The notes beneath the pieces are model-generated. The model saw nothing but the letters and a program-made list of their open reading frames with translations, searched no databases and was not told the origin of the DNA. From the NCBI GenBank assembly GCA_023974075.1, contig JAMFTG010000572.1, positions 1 through 64,000 on the forward strand: a DNA stretch of 64,000 nucleotides, given 5' to 3'. This DNA comes from Chaenocephalus aceratus (Eukaryota > Chordata > Actinopteri > Perciformes > Channichthyidae). The position numbers and the translations under genes were made by a program. Positions 13,446-50,699 of this stretch are shown here, one piece after another; the first letter of the stretch is position 1; every line of letters begins with the position of its first letter.

Positions 13446-14935
13446 GGGGGAAACGTCTGCTAGCGATGCAGGAGGAGTCACCGACTCAAAGGAGACACGG
13501 GGAGAGCTGGAGCTTTGATGGCAAACACTGATGGGTTTATTTGGAGCTTCGGCCGGAGACTTCACATCACAAGTCCAAGAGCCAGAGGTTCTGACATCAC
13601 GGTCGAGTTGCCACGTCAACGGCAGGAACAGGGAGACACTGAGAGCACGGCAGCTGCGTGCGCTCAGTCAGGACAGAACTGATAAACTGGGTCATAGTTA
13701 TGGGCCTTGGAACATATTTCCTCAACAACACCCATACTTAAAGCCACAGACTGAACACTTTCATACAAGATGTAAAAACGACACGAGAAAATAAAACCCC
13801 AATTTAAAAGCACTGACTGACATTATAGGTGTTCGGCAAAACGCACATGTGATTCAGTTTCATCAAACAAGCTCCATGTAATCCTCTGAATCGACACGGT
13901 CTCAAAGAGAGGGAATATTGGACCGACATTCAACAGAAATGTTTCCTCTGTGTCTGATGTATGTTTTAAAAAGGCAGAGGATATTGTACGTTAGTGAAGT
14001 TAAGTTGTATAACCAACGTCTCGTAGAAAATATGTTTATGTACAAATTTGCAACAGCAAGAATGTTTTGAATGATTGCATTTTTGGACATAACGAGAAAA
14101 CATTGGTTTTCCTTATCTGATAAGTTGCACATGTTGACTGAAGCTTTGAAACTGATTTGTTTTCCAACTTGATCCTCTCTTAGCAACTGACGTTTTGATT
14201 TAAGGCACTTGGTTAAAGGGTCAGGAAAAAACAAAACAACATCAAGTCAATATTGATTCAAAGCCCGAAAAACAACATGTTTATTTTAACAACCGCAGTC
14301 TTTTCTCTAACTCTCTGATAACGTGTCGTGGTGGAAAGACGTAGAACAAGTAAACAATTAGAAAAAGGAGACTGAACATCAGCAATAACTACGATATTTG
14401 GAAAAACAAGTAAATAAGTGTGTTTGTAATTTCCTTTTAACAGTTAATGCATCTTCAAATGGTCGCCATCTCTTGATACATGTTGAATGTGTAAAAGCAA
14501 ACGTACTTTTTTAGTATTTATATAACAAACCAACACCAACCACTTCCAGCTTTTTAAAACTGCTTGTTAGACTATTGGTGATATTAAGACACAGTGCTGC
14601 ACATATTGGGTAAATAAGACCAGAAATAAACTCTTTTGGAAAGTCTTTGCATTCTGATATCCAAAATCAATCCTCTACAAGTATAGTGTATGCTAATATG
14701 CATCATTTTAACAACACTGAATAAAATACCTGAATGATTCGATCAAAGCAAGATCAAATACTAACTATTAGTCTCACGGTTTTATTATTCCATAATCCCT
14801 GGACACATTACTTGAGAAACATTTAACTTATATTTGAATGCACATTTTTACCCTTTTTACTAACCAGATATTGCAACTATTATCTATGAACAGAGTCAGA
14901 AAAAAGCGTGGTAATATATCCAAATGCACCGCAGT
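13446..14935. other. No gene recognised
   Basis: AT-rich DNA without exon-like frames or clear repeats. Confidence 0.4.
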
Positions 14936-15857
14936 AAAGCCCCTGTCACACTGTCCCGAAATTGACACCCGATGGACCCACGATAAAGGAAATGTTCAAA
15001 TTCGGCTGTGATCGTAGCAACATCGGGCCATTCGTGAGGGATCTAAGCCATCGTATGACCGCCGGTGGAGTTTCTCAGGCTCCGGCAGCAACTTCGTGAG
15101 CAGGCAACTTCGTAAGGCACTCGTGAGGGCATCTTGTCGAATCGTGTCATCTTCGTGTTATCATCGGTGCATTCGCCCTCACTCTGATCGGGGCGAATGC
15201 CCGATGGCACCGAGGATAACAAGATGCCCTCACGATGGCCTTACGAAGGGCAAAATGGACACACGAATTCAACACGAAAATTAACCTTCTCAAGGTCCTT
15301 CGGCTATTTGTTGGCATGCCAAAGATTTTGCCACCGCTCACGAAGTTGCTGCCGGAGCCTGAGAAACTCCACCGGCGGTCATACGATGGCTTAGATGCCC
15401 TCACGAATGGCCCGATGTTGCTACGATCACAGCCGAATTTGAACATTTCCTTTATCGTGTGTCCATCTGGTTGTTTTATTGCACAACAAAATCATGTAAA
15501 CATATTATGTAAATAACCCAATTTGTGTTCTGTGAAACTGAAAAGGATATAATATATTATTTTGATGGACAGTTGACAGGAAGTTGTTGTTGCTATGGAA
15601 ACAACATGACGGAGAAAACGTAATATCTTCTACATATAAAGACGGAGAAAGTAAAGAACAAAGTCTGAAGATATCAGTACAGTATCATAGTACTGTAACA
15701 TAATTGTTTGTGTTACTTTCGTTGCAGTTGTATGTCTTAAATGTAATGAAATGTTGCCTTCGTGTGTGGTTCGGGGCCATCTTCGTGCGAAATTCACAAT
15801 TCCATATTCGTGTGTCCATCGGGTGTCAATTTTGGGACAGTGTGACAGGGGCTTAAA
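14936..15857. mobile_element. Fold-back DNA element with long nested inverted repeats
   Basis: Outer inverted ends (cccctgtcacactgtcc at the left, ggacagtgtgacagggg at the right) frame the element. A second, much longer inverted repeat inside pairs about 14990-15180 with about 15190-15460 almost base for base, centred near 15180. The remaining 15470-15780 is unpaired; part of it (ggaagttgttgttgctatgg onward) matches in reverse the element at 21368-22094. I infer a non-autonomous element. No target duplication was resolved and the superfamily is unassigned. Confidence 0.65.
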
Positions 15858-16284
15858 TGACTGCAGCACAGGCATTCTTTCTAGAAAGAAGTAGAAAATT
15901 AACAATCATAACGTATGTGTCCTCAATAGAAGCTACGGCTCTGAATTAAGTCGATAATTAGTTTATTTCACAAGTTAAAACCTCCATTAAGCTTCTTAAC
16001 ACTCACATCTAATGTAATCTACGTTTAAATGTCGGCCATGAGGGTTGTGCAATAGGTGGTGATAATATGTTAATGTATTTTAATGTTAACTATGTTTGTA
16101 CATGTACATGAATATGGAACTGCAGGAGAGTCCAGAACAAATGTCCTTACGGCGACAATACATTTCGTATCGTATTTATGCCACAAAAAATGATTTTAAC
16201 AATATATATAGAACATTTAATATTAAAATAAGAGTAGAAAAATCATCTGATGTTGAAATTGTCTTTTGAAATGGAGAAATAAAG

Positions 16285-16400
16285 CAGATATTAAGAGAAC
16301 ACTGGAGTCTCCTGCACACACTGCATCTTCTCTCTCCAGAAGTATGTCCGCTAAAATAGGCTCTAATTAGTCGGATAAAAGAAAGGAAACTGCTATGTTA
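16285..16400 (-). repeat. Inverted arm, left copy
   Basis: About 115 bases (from cagatattaagagaacactg to gaaaggaaactgctatgtt) recur in reverse at 18081-18204 with high identity. The two arms flank the 16752-17878 element. They look like fragments of the fish repeat that also appears near 26300-26560. Confidence 0.7.
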
Positions 16401-16751
16401 AAAAAAAAAAAAAAAAAGCTGAAGGCTCTCATCATCGCCATGGCTACCTGCCACACTCGGCTTTAATTACTGCGTAATTACGGCTTTCAACTTTTTCACG
16501 TCTCTGTGACAGGTTATTCTGCTGCAGCCTGAGAGTAACCTTCACTCCTGAACAGATCTCTAAACGTAACAGCGTGTCACGTCTGTGTTTTAAAACAAAA
16601 TAAACCTCCAACCTTCCTCTTCGACCAGATGTTAGAGACTCATAGAGGTTTCAGAAAACCTCTGTACAGGAAAACAACAAACAGTTCACTGAGGTGTTCT
16701 GCTTGATTCCTGTGCATGAGGAAGCTCCGTATTAAAATCAAGTTCATTTAA

Positions 16752-17878
16752 CCTGTTGAACCCCGAGCCTGTTTTTCAGGTCTCAGGCTCGAAAAGGACA
16801 TTCCCAGAACAAAGGACCATATCTTCTAAAAGGGGAACATTAATAACCTTTTTTCTCAAAGCAATGATAAACCTGTGAGTTGGATGTAGAAGAGTCAGAA
16901 TCAATATAGATGTTTTTTATTTTAAAGAAAATTCCGATTGAACATATTAAACAAATGTAAATCATAGTGTCCGTCAAAAAAAAACGTTTTACTTACAGTG
17001 AAAACCACCCTTGGATGATGGTAAGGTAGACTAAAAGCTTTAGGAATCCAAAGTACAACATATGATAAGTACCCTGTATCAAGATTGATGCAAAACAAGT
17101 GACATTTGACCTTTTTAGAGAGGTTTAGCAAAAAAAAAATCCACCTCTGGGGTGATTTGGGTGGAAATGGGCGTTTTTGCCGTTTCTCTGTAACCCATTG
17201 GTCGATTTTGAACCGTTAGAGCCAATAGAATCGAAGGGGAATTTCCACATACACACCAACGTTACCATTGAGAAGTGGGGGCTATGCGCACGCAGTTTGC
17301 CCAAAGCTGAAATCTGAAAACGGAAAAGCAGGTTTATTGCTGATGGATTATCAGAAATCATTTCAAAGGGACACAGACGCATTGGAGTAACCTATGGATT
17401 AACCTTCAGCAGCGTTTTTATCGTTTTAATGCCATTAAAGACGACTTTTGATCAGACAACTACAAAGGTAAGACATATTGCCGTGTTGGCTACCCAATGC
17501 TACGTGGTGTTATGTCTGTTTTTGTTTCTCATGTCGCGAGTTCTGATCATGGAGTGATGATACAGATACCTATCAAATCTGTGTAATCTCACGATGCTAA
17601 TCGATGGGTTAGATTTGCATTTACGATAAGCGATAAGGGTTTTATACCGTGAGTTCTGTGCTAACGGCGTTAGCATTTATTCGCTCAAGGCTAATTCAGA
17701 GGCTCAGCGTTAGTCTTGTGTTTTCTTTTGCTAAAAATGGTTCACATCATCAGTTAGCTGAGTTTCTTCCCGTTACATGGATATGAAACATTCATAGTTT
17801 ATTAAATATTAAGAAGCCTGCAGACGCAGTTTCCTGCAAATGATGCGTTTTTTCCCGGGGGGGGTGGGGCTTAACAGG
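16752..17878. mobile_element. TTAA-flanked piggyBac-like element
   Basis: TTAA lies on both sides (16748-16751 and 17879-17882) and the ends are inverted (CCTGTTGAACCCC at the left, ggggCTTAACAGG at the right). A TTAA target with ends beginning CC fits piggyBac-type elements. Related copies are at 27336-29146, 51513-51903 (right end only) and within 60800-61260. No transposase is present, so this is a non-autonomous member. Confidence 0.6.
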
Positions 17879-18080
17879 TTAACTTATTTATTTTGCCACT
17901 TGTATTGGTCAATTGTCCTTAAAGAGGCCCTATTATGCGTATTTGTGTTTTCTCTTTCCTGTACTTTTGTGCATGTTAATGGTCTGCAAAGGCTAAAATC
18001 CAGTCCAGAGGGAGTTGTGACATCACTATGTCACGCTCCAACACATTGTACGTAATAGGCTAAGGGGCGGGACATTTTTT

Positions 18081-18204
18081 TAACATAGCAGTTTCCTTTC
18101 TTTTATCCGACTAATTAGAGCCTATTTTAGCGGACATACTTCTGGATCATAGAGAGAATATGCAGTGTGTGCAGGAGACTCCAGTGGTCTCTTAATATCT
18201 GCTG
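18081..18204 (+). repeat. Inverted arm, right copy
   Basis: Reverse match of 16285-16400. The preceding 17925-18075 (cctattatgcgtatttg..., gacatcactatgtcac) belongs to a common dispersed fish element also seen reversed at 26290-26560. Confidence 0.7.
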
Positions 18205-18214
18205 CTTTCCAACG

Positions 18215-19500
18215 CAAGGGGAGCCTTTAGCGTGGAGTTTCAACTATCAGGGCGTCCCATTGACTTGCATCGAGCTCCCTGCACGTTGGTAATAGACGAG
18301 TTGGGATCGCAGCGAAATGCTCTCCGCAGATCCATTCTCAGCGTTTATCAGCCTTTTTCTTACTCAATATCAAGCCCATTGTTTTTACTTCTTTATTTTA
18401 ATTGAATAATGTAGGACTTGTGTTACCCGTCAGTTATGGGGAGAGTAGTGGCTCAGAATACTGTTGTTTTCTTTTCTAAACCACACACTGTTATTTACTC
18501 AACAATAACACGCAATTATCCTTGTGTTTATTTATTTGTTTGATTGTATAATGTCGGACTTGTGGAGTCCGTCAGGACCGAGGGTCGGAGCAGCTCATAG
18601 TAGTTGCACCCGGAAGTAAGTATTCTCTCCGCTTTGCTCAAACCCCGTGATGAGTCCTCAAGCTCTGTGATTGGATGGTTTAGCCGCAATGCATGCTGGG
18701 ATATGGTGTTTATGTGATGTGAAATCGAAAACATTTTTTTTTAAATAAAATAACTACTTTATTCCGTGTGTGCTTGCTTTTCTCTTTGGAGGTCATCACA
18801 TAACGGCATTGTAATACACGGTTCGGCTGCATTAAATGTAATAGTTAATAACTTAATTTTTTTAATGTTCATCCTGTAAGACTGTGTGTGAAATTGTGAA
18901 GAAATGCCCTGCGGGTGTTCCTGAGATATCACGGACAGACGGACGTGGACGGAAAACCAAACAAAATAGAAACTGCAGACAGTTACAACAACAGGGACAC
19001 TGTATGTTACGTGATCATGTATTCCACTTGTCTCTGTGGACAGGTCAACTAAAGCACCACGATGTCTGGATAATGAGCAATGATTATATTTTAAACCAAG
19101 AAACCCATTTTTTGCAAGTTCAAATGAACAGAAACATTTAATTATTGAAGTAAAAGGCTCTTTTATTGTCGAAACAAGTGCAGAGACAACGTTCTTTTTC
19201 ACTTTTCAATTAACGTGTTTGTTATGACAGCAATTAACGTTGGTGTTGATTAAGAGACATTCATTAAAAAACATTAGCTTTAAATTAAATTTAAATTTAT
19301 ATTTAATTAGAGGCTTTTAGAAATGAAAACCAGCCTGATGGATGTGTTGTGATCCACAGCAGGTTTTATCTTTTAGTATTCAGGATGACTTTAGTTTTTT
19401 ATTGTGTGTCTATTTCTGTTGTGTATGTAGTGCTCAGACAGCAGCATGTGAACACAGAGTGTGTAGTAATTGATTCAGAAACAAACATTTATCATATATA
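18215..19500. other. No gene recognised
   Basis: AT-rich DNA without a supported gene or clearly bounded repeat. Confidence 0.4.
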
Positions 19501-19519
19501 TTAAACAAGTTGATTTGGT

Positions 19520-19665
19520 TGATTTGCTCAGTTTTTAGCGACTGGCTTTGAATCCAAAGGGTCGCCGGTTCAAGTCCCGATCGGATCAATTACAAAGTCA
19601 GTTGCCTCCTGGTGTGTCTTTGAGCAAGGCATCAAACTATGACACCTCTCCACTCATGTGTGTGT
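19520..19665 (+). mobile_element. Decayed tRNA-type SINE fragment
   Basis: A B box is present (gttcaagtc, 19568-19576), preceded by a degenerate A-box region (ttgctcagttttta) and followed by tgtctttgagcaaggcatc, a worn version of the ccttgggcaagacac core found in the SINE at 11448-11690. Confidence 0.6.
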
Positions 19666-19700
19666 GGATCCTGTGTGTGCATGTGTGTGTGTAAAGCCTA

Positions 19701-19704
<4 letters not shown>

Positions 19705-19789
<85 letters not shown>

Positions 19790-19832
19790 GTGTCTGTGTG
19801 TGTTTAAAGCCTGTGTGTGTGTGTGTTTAAAG

Positions 19833-19901
<69 letters not shown>

Positions 19902-19923
19902 TCTGTGTGTGTGTGTTTAAAGT

Positions 19924-19977
<54 letters not shown>

Positions 19978-19980
19978 AAA
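19705..19980 (+). repeat. Interrupted (GT)n array
   Basis: Long GT runs are separated by repeated tttaaagcctg-type spacers at about 19803, 19827, 19916 and 19975. This shows that a GT-plus-spacer block was itself duplicated. Confidence 0.9.
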
Positions 19981-20227
19981 GCCTGCGTGTGTGCGCGTGC
20001 GTGTGAGATGTAATGTAAATAAAGTGCATCTTAATTAGATTTACTTTTTTCAGAACTGTTATGTTTAGTTTGTAAATGGTGTAATTGTTTTAGCTGTGTC
20101 AATCTGTATGCTTCCTAGTTAACATTAAGCTGTCTTTGGCTCTTTTCTGCTGTAACAAATGTAAATGTCCCCCCCACACACACCCACACACACACCACAC
20201 ACACCACACACACTTCAAATGTACATA

Positions 20228-20460
20228 CAGTGGAGGAAATAAGTCTTTGATCCCTTGCAGATGTTGTAAGTTATAATAATACTTATTTCCCAGTTTAATG
20301 AATATTAATTTGTATCTTTTACATAATGTCAATTTCTGGATTTTCTTTTTGATATTCTCACCGTTAAAAACCTACCATTACAATGATAGACTGTTCCTTT
20401 CTCTGTAAGTGGGCAAACTTACAACATCTACAAGGGATCAAACACTTATTTCCTCCACTG
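20228..20460. mobile_element. Tc1/mariner-type MITE
   Basis: Near-palindromic 233-bp element with TA on each side. The left end is cagtggaggaaataagt and the right end acttatttcctccactg; the arms extend inward through gatccctt..agatgttgtaag. A TA target plus long inverted ends is the mark of Tc1/mariner MITEs. It lies about 250 bases past the hoga1 stop codon and could be within its 3' region. Confidence 0.85.
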
Positions 20461-20625
20461 TATATGCATATACACAGTGATGTGTGTTAGAGAGAGGGAA
20501 GTGTCCTTGTTTCTGGCAAGTCTGGACTTCAATGTAAAGGTTGAGCATCATCAAATGCAGACCTACATATTAAGAATGCAAAGAATCCTGCAGGACAAAC
20601 TGCGGTTCGTCTTCGCTCCCTGGGG

Positions 20626-20631
20626 TTTAAT
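20626..20631 (-). terminator. Possible polyadenylation signal of hoga1 (ATTAAA)
   Basis: ATTAAA on the minus strand, 75 bases past the hoga1 stop codon. It is the nearest signal-like hexamer, but it lies within a block duplicated at 23940-23976 inside intron 6, so it may be coincidental. Confidence 0.25.
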
Positions 20632-20705
20632 GTAACCTGTGAGATTACCTCACACAGACCTCACACACACACACACACACACCTCACACACCTCACACAC
20701 ACACC

Positions 20706-46335
<25,630 letters not shown>

Positions 46336-47104
46336 GTTGAGGCAGACACTGACCTGAGAGCAGCTGGGACTGTGAGCAGCTGCTGCAGCGAGCGGAGTTA
46401 ATCTCTAACCTGCCTCTGTAAATACTGACCAGAATTTGGGATTCGGAGCAACTTTTTGGAACTGACTCGACTGGACTTTAACCGGGCACGAGCAGATTTA
46501 ATCGGACACGTGTATTGCGTAAAAGCTGCAGAGTTAAAGGCACTATATACTGTTGATTTCACACGGTTAGCTGCAGGGCTGCTGTCACCTTTTTAAAACA
46601 TGTTGTCATGAGGTTGAAACAGCACAATGCTAGTAATGTAAAGTATATCCTGCAACAGGTTGAAGCCCCGCCCACATCAAACAAAAGCTTGTCCCAGGAC
46701 ACACAACCACTGGTGGGAGAAGTACTCAGATATTTAAGAACAGGTACAAATACTGCAGTGTGAAAATACTCTGGCACAAGTAACATAACTGCATTACTAC
46801 TGCATTGTATTACAAAATATACTTAAAGGTAAATTGGCATGTTATTATCTGCTGTTTCTTCTTCGTGAGTCTCCTCCTCAGCCTCTCATAGCCTTTACAC
46901 TGGGGCCACCATGTGGACATTAATGTAACTGCAGTCACATGTATTGAATAAATCACTGATCCATCCACACTTCCTAAAGTGTTTAAGACTTTGCTTTACT
47001 CGGTATGAGAGCACATTTTACTGTTAACATGTATGTGACTATGTTCATAGTTTCAATAGCTGTCATGTCATGTGACGCAGTGACAAGGACATCTATGCAG
47101 CATT
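46336..47104. other. Upstream region of hoga1
   Basis: Would hold the hoga1 promoter and 5' UTR. No clear TATA box or CpG island stands out; the first 100 bases are moderately GC-rich. Confidence 0.35.
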
Positions 47105-47700
47105 GTGTTTGCACCCTGGACAAGTAATAATAATAGATTTAATTTGTTAGCGCTTTTACAGGTGCTCAAAGACGCTTTACATATATAGTGAAGAGAAAAT
47201 AAAAGGAACAACAAATAAATATATAGTTAAAGTTAAAGTCAAATAATACAGTTTTTTGAAGGTGGTGAGGTCGGTGCAGTCTCTGATGGGTTGTGGGAGT
47301 GAGTTCCAGAGGGAGGGGGCAGCGACGGAGAAGACTCTGTCCCCCCAGGTCCGGTGATGGATGCGGGTGGGGATGGATAGGAAGTTGGCTTCTGATGAGC
47401 GGAGGCAGGGGGGGGGGGGGGTGGTGGTGCAGCCGGTCTGTGAGGTAGGGGAAGGGGTGTGGTGGTGCAGCCGGTCTGTGAGGTAGGGGGAAGGGGTGTG
47501 GTGCAGCAGGTCTGTGAGGTAGGGGGAAGGGGCGTGGGGGTGCAGCAGGTCTGTGAGGTAGGGGAAGGGGTGTGGTGGTGCAGCAGGTCTGTGAGGTAGG
47601 GGGAGGGGTGTGGTGGTGGTGCAGCCGGTCTGTGAGGTAGGGGGAAGGGGCTGATTGTTAAGGGCTTTGTAAATAATCAGGAGGACTTTGAAGTCGATGA
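47105..47700 (-). pseudogene. L2-like LINE ORF2 C-terminal relic with internal minisatellite
   Basis: The minus-strand frame reads RLIDFKVLLIIYKALNN, then a repeated YLTDLLHHH-type stretch, then GDRVFSVAAPSLWNSLPQPI and TTFKK. These are the closing motifs of the reverse-transcriptase polyprotein of L2/CR1-like LINEs. The middle part, normally one PPYL..LL segment, has been expanded about fivefold (47420-47645). The 3' end is (ATT)n-like at 47118-47133. It is a 5'-truncated copy. Confidence 0.75.
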
Positions 47701-48004
47701 GTCGGAGTAGGAAGTAGGAAGTAGGAAGTAGGAAGTAGGACACACCTTTTTTACAGTGGATTTTCGAGCACCTTCTAATTATTTGTATTAGTATTATAGT
47801 GATACCTCTGCTATTTTTTTCTTTGTGTTAAAGTCTCATATTAAGGAAGCGCTGTGTATCAACACGGGGCACGCAGGAAACAGCTGTTTCTATACGATGT
47901 TTGTGCTTTTTTTATTTTGAAATGAATGTTGTTCTACCGTTTGTTATTGAAAAGCATGTTGTATTCATCCGGTGTAGAAATATATTATTCTGTACACACT
48001 GTGA

Positions 48005-48075
48005 AGACCACTGAGACAAATGTAACATGGATATCGGGCTATATAAATAAACATTGATTGATTGATTGATTGAAA
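48005..48075 (+). repeat. LINE-type 3' tail with (ATTG)n
   Basis: ggctatataaataaacattg followed by three more ATTG units: the usual end of L2-like elements in fish. Confidence 0.6.
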
Positions 48076-48379
48076 TACAATGCTGCGTCACTGCGTCACA
48101 TGACATGGAAGCTGAGAACAAACAATAATCAGAATATTGAATAAAACACAAAGTTTAAAATAAAAGGTGAACGGTGTTAATTGTTGTTTTACATGCTTGC
48201 ATTAGAGTCATTGGGTGACATGACACGTGAGCTTCATCGAGAAACTGTCATTACAATATTAATTAAAAAGTGAAGATGGACTAAAATCCAATCGATACAA
48301 GTGTGTCCTAATTATGCAATAACATATTCTCTGAGTTCTCTGAGGTTCATAACCAGCTGGAAACCCCTCACACACCACT

Positions 48380-48554
48380 GCACGCTGTACTCTCTGGACA
48401 TCACTATCGATGCGCAGATCACTGCACTGGTACAAACTCATCTATACCGCTGTGCTTGGACTGCTGCCCCTCTACCTCTCCACTGACATCTCACACACAG
48501 GACAGCTAGACTACGACCTCATCATGGCATCACTCTGTCCGTCCCCTCAGTACG
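48380..48554 (+). pseudogene. LINE ORF2 relic, left half
   Basis: The last stretch reads LSVPSVR, which in L2/Rex-like ORFs lies just before the block found at 50557-50640. The frame is broken. It is separated from the right half by the insertion at 48555-50541. Confidence 0.5.
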
Positions 48555-50541
48555 TGTTACGGTAGAGCGAAGGAAGCAGGTAGGACCCAAATGCAGATTA
48601 AAGTAAAAATAATTCCGTTATTTCAAGGCAATATATATATACAGGCAGAACAGACCACTCACCGAGGACAAGCCAAATCACAAGACAACCCGACAAAGAG
48701 AGACAGGAAACCCAGAACTTAAATACACCCAGGACTAATCACACAAACAACGAGACAGGTGAGGAGGGAGGAGGAAACACATAGGTACCAGGTGAGGGAG
48801 GGAGGAGGAAACACTAGGTACCAGGTGATGAGGGAGGAGGAACACATAGGTACCAGGTGAGGAAGGAGGAGAAAACACATAGGTACCAGGTGAGGAGGGA
48901 GGAGGAAACACATAGGTACCAGGTGAGGAGGGAGGAGAAAACACATAGGTACCAGGTGAGGAGGGAGGAGAAAACACATAGGTACCAGTAGGAAGGTAGT
49001 GAGGAGGGAGGAGAAACACATAGGTACCAGGTGAGGAGGGAGGAGAAAACACATAGGTACCAGGTGAGGAGGGAGGAGAAACACATAGGTACCAGGTGAG
49101 GAGGGAGGAGGAACCATAGGTACCAGGTGAGGAGGGAGGAGGAAACACATAGGTACCAGGTGAGGAAGGGGAGAAACACATAGGTACCAGGTGAGGAGGG
49201 AGGAGAAACACATAGGTACCAGGTGAGGAGGGAGGAGAAACACATAGGTACCAGGTGAGGAGGGAGGAGAAAACACATAGGTACCAGGTGAGGAGGAGAG
49301 GGGAAACACATAGGTACCAGGTGAGAGGGAGGAGGGAGGAGGAAACACATAGGTACCAGGTGAGGAGGGAGGAGGAAACACATGGGTACCAGGTGAGGAG
49401 AGGAGGAGGAAACACATAGGTACCAGGTGAGGAGGGAGGAGGAAACACATAGGTACCAGGTGAGGAGGAGGAGGAACACATAGGTACCAGGTGAGGGGGA
49501 GGAGGAAACACATAGGTACCAGGTGAGGGAGGAGGAAAAACACATAGGTACCGGTGAGGAGGAGGAGGGGAAACACATAGGTACCAGGTGAGGAGGGAGG
49601 AGGAAACACATAGGTACCAGGTGAGGAGGAGGAGAAAACACATAGGTACCAGGTGAGGAGGGAGGAGAAAACACATAGGTACCAGGTGAGGAGGGAGGAG
49701 GAAAACACATACGGTACCAGGTGAGGAGGGGGAGAAAACATAGGTACCAGGTGAGGAGGGAGGAGGAAACACATAGGTACCAGGTGAGGAGGAGGAGGAA
49801 ACACATAGGTACCAGGTGAGGAGGAGGAGGAAACACATAGGTACCAGGTGAGGAGGGAGGAGAAAACACATAGGTACCAGGTGAGGAGGAGGAGGGAAAA
49901 ACACATAGGTACCAGGTGAGGAGGGAGGAGAAACACATAGGTACCAGGTGAGGAGGGAGGAGAAAACACATGGGTACCAGGTGAGGAGGGAGGAGGAAAC
50001 ACATAGGTACCAGGTGAGGAGGGAGGAAAAACACATAGGTACCAGGTGAGGAGGGAGGAGGAAACACATAGGTACCAGGTGAGGAGGGAGAGAAAACACA
50101 TAGGTACAGGTGAGGAGGGAGGAGGAAACACATAGGTACCAGTGAGGGAGGGAGGAGGAAACACATAGGTACCAGGTGAGGAGGGAGGAGGAAAACACAT
50201 AGGTACCAGGTGACATAGGTAGGTTACCGAGTGAGGAGGGAGGAGAAAACACATAGGAGTACCAGGGTGAGGTAGGGAGGAGAAAACACATAGGTACCAG
50301 GTGAGGAGGGAGGAGGAACCACAATATAGGTACCAGGTGAGGAGGAGGGAGACAACTAATAGTTACCAGGTGATGAGGGCGGACGGACAACACCTAGGTA
50401 CCAGGGTGAACACAATTGGGTAATCAGAGAGGGAAACCGACAGAAAGCAAACAGGCAGGAAACGGGGGTGAACACGTTACAAAATAAAATAGGAAACCCA
50501 AGACAGAAAAGGACACGAAAATACAACAAGACAAATCCAAA
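48555..50541. mobile_element. 2-kb insertion splitting a LINE relic, flanked by CAGTACG
   Basis: CAGTACG lies at 48548-48554 and again at 50542-50548, a 7-bp target duplication. On the left, tgttacggtagagcgaagg...aggtaggacccaaatgcag; on the right, gtgaacacgttacaaaata...: both look like a dispersed fish element. Its middle has grown into a large minisatellite. No TIRs were resolved. Confidence 0.6.
48760..50405 (+). repeat. 33-bp minisatellite, about 50 copies
   Basis: Unit: ataggtaccaggtgaggagg then gaggaggaaacac, with many single-base gains and losses in the purine part. The minus strand stays open in three frames, giving spurious frames of 450-552 residues rich in PPHLVPMCF. Fraying units at 50215-50400 mark the right edge. 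Confidence 0.95.
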
Positions 50542-50690
50542 CAGTACGCGGTGCTTGGGAACAAAGCCATATCATACTCTGCCCCCTCGACCTGGAACCC
50601 ACTCCAGCAGGAACTTAAGCAGTTTGATACCCATCACGGATTTTAAACTCGTTTTAAAAAAGCTGGATAAATCATCTGGTGGTGTTACAC
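50542..50690 (+). pseudogene. LINE ORF2 relic, right half
   Basis: Reads GNKAISYSAPSTWNPLQQEL from 50557, the well-known closing motif of L2/Rex-like ORF2 proteins, followed by a stop. It continues the left half ending at 48554 apart from a one-base frame slip. Confidence 0.7.
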
Positions 50691-50699
50691 TGAACAGGT

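Noticed and set aside
48719..50393. Minus-strand open frames of 450-552 residues (PPHLVPMCFL repeats)
   Set aside because: All three minus frames are open over a 33-bp minisatellite with indels; no domain, and they overlap each other. Not a gene.
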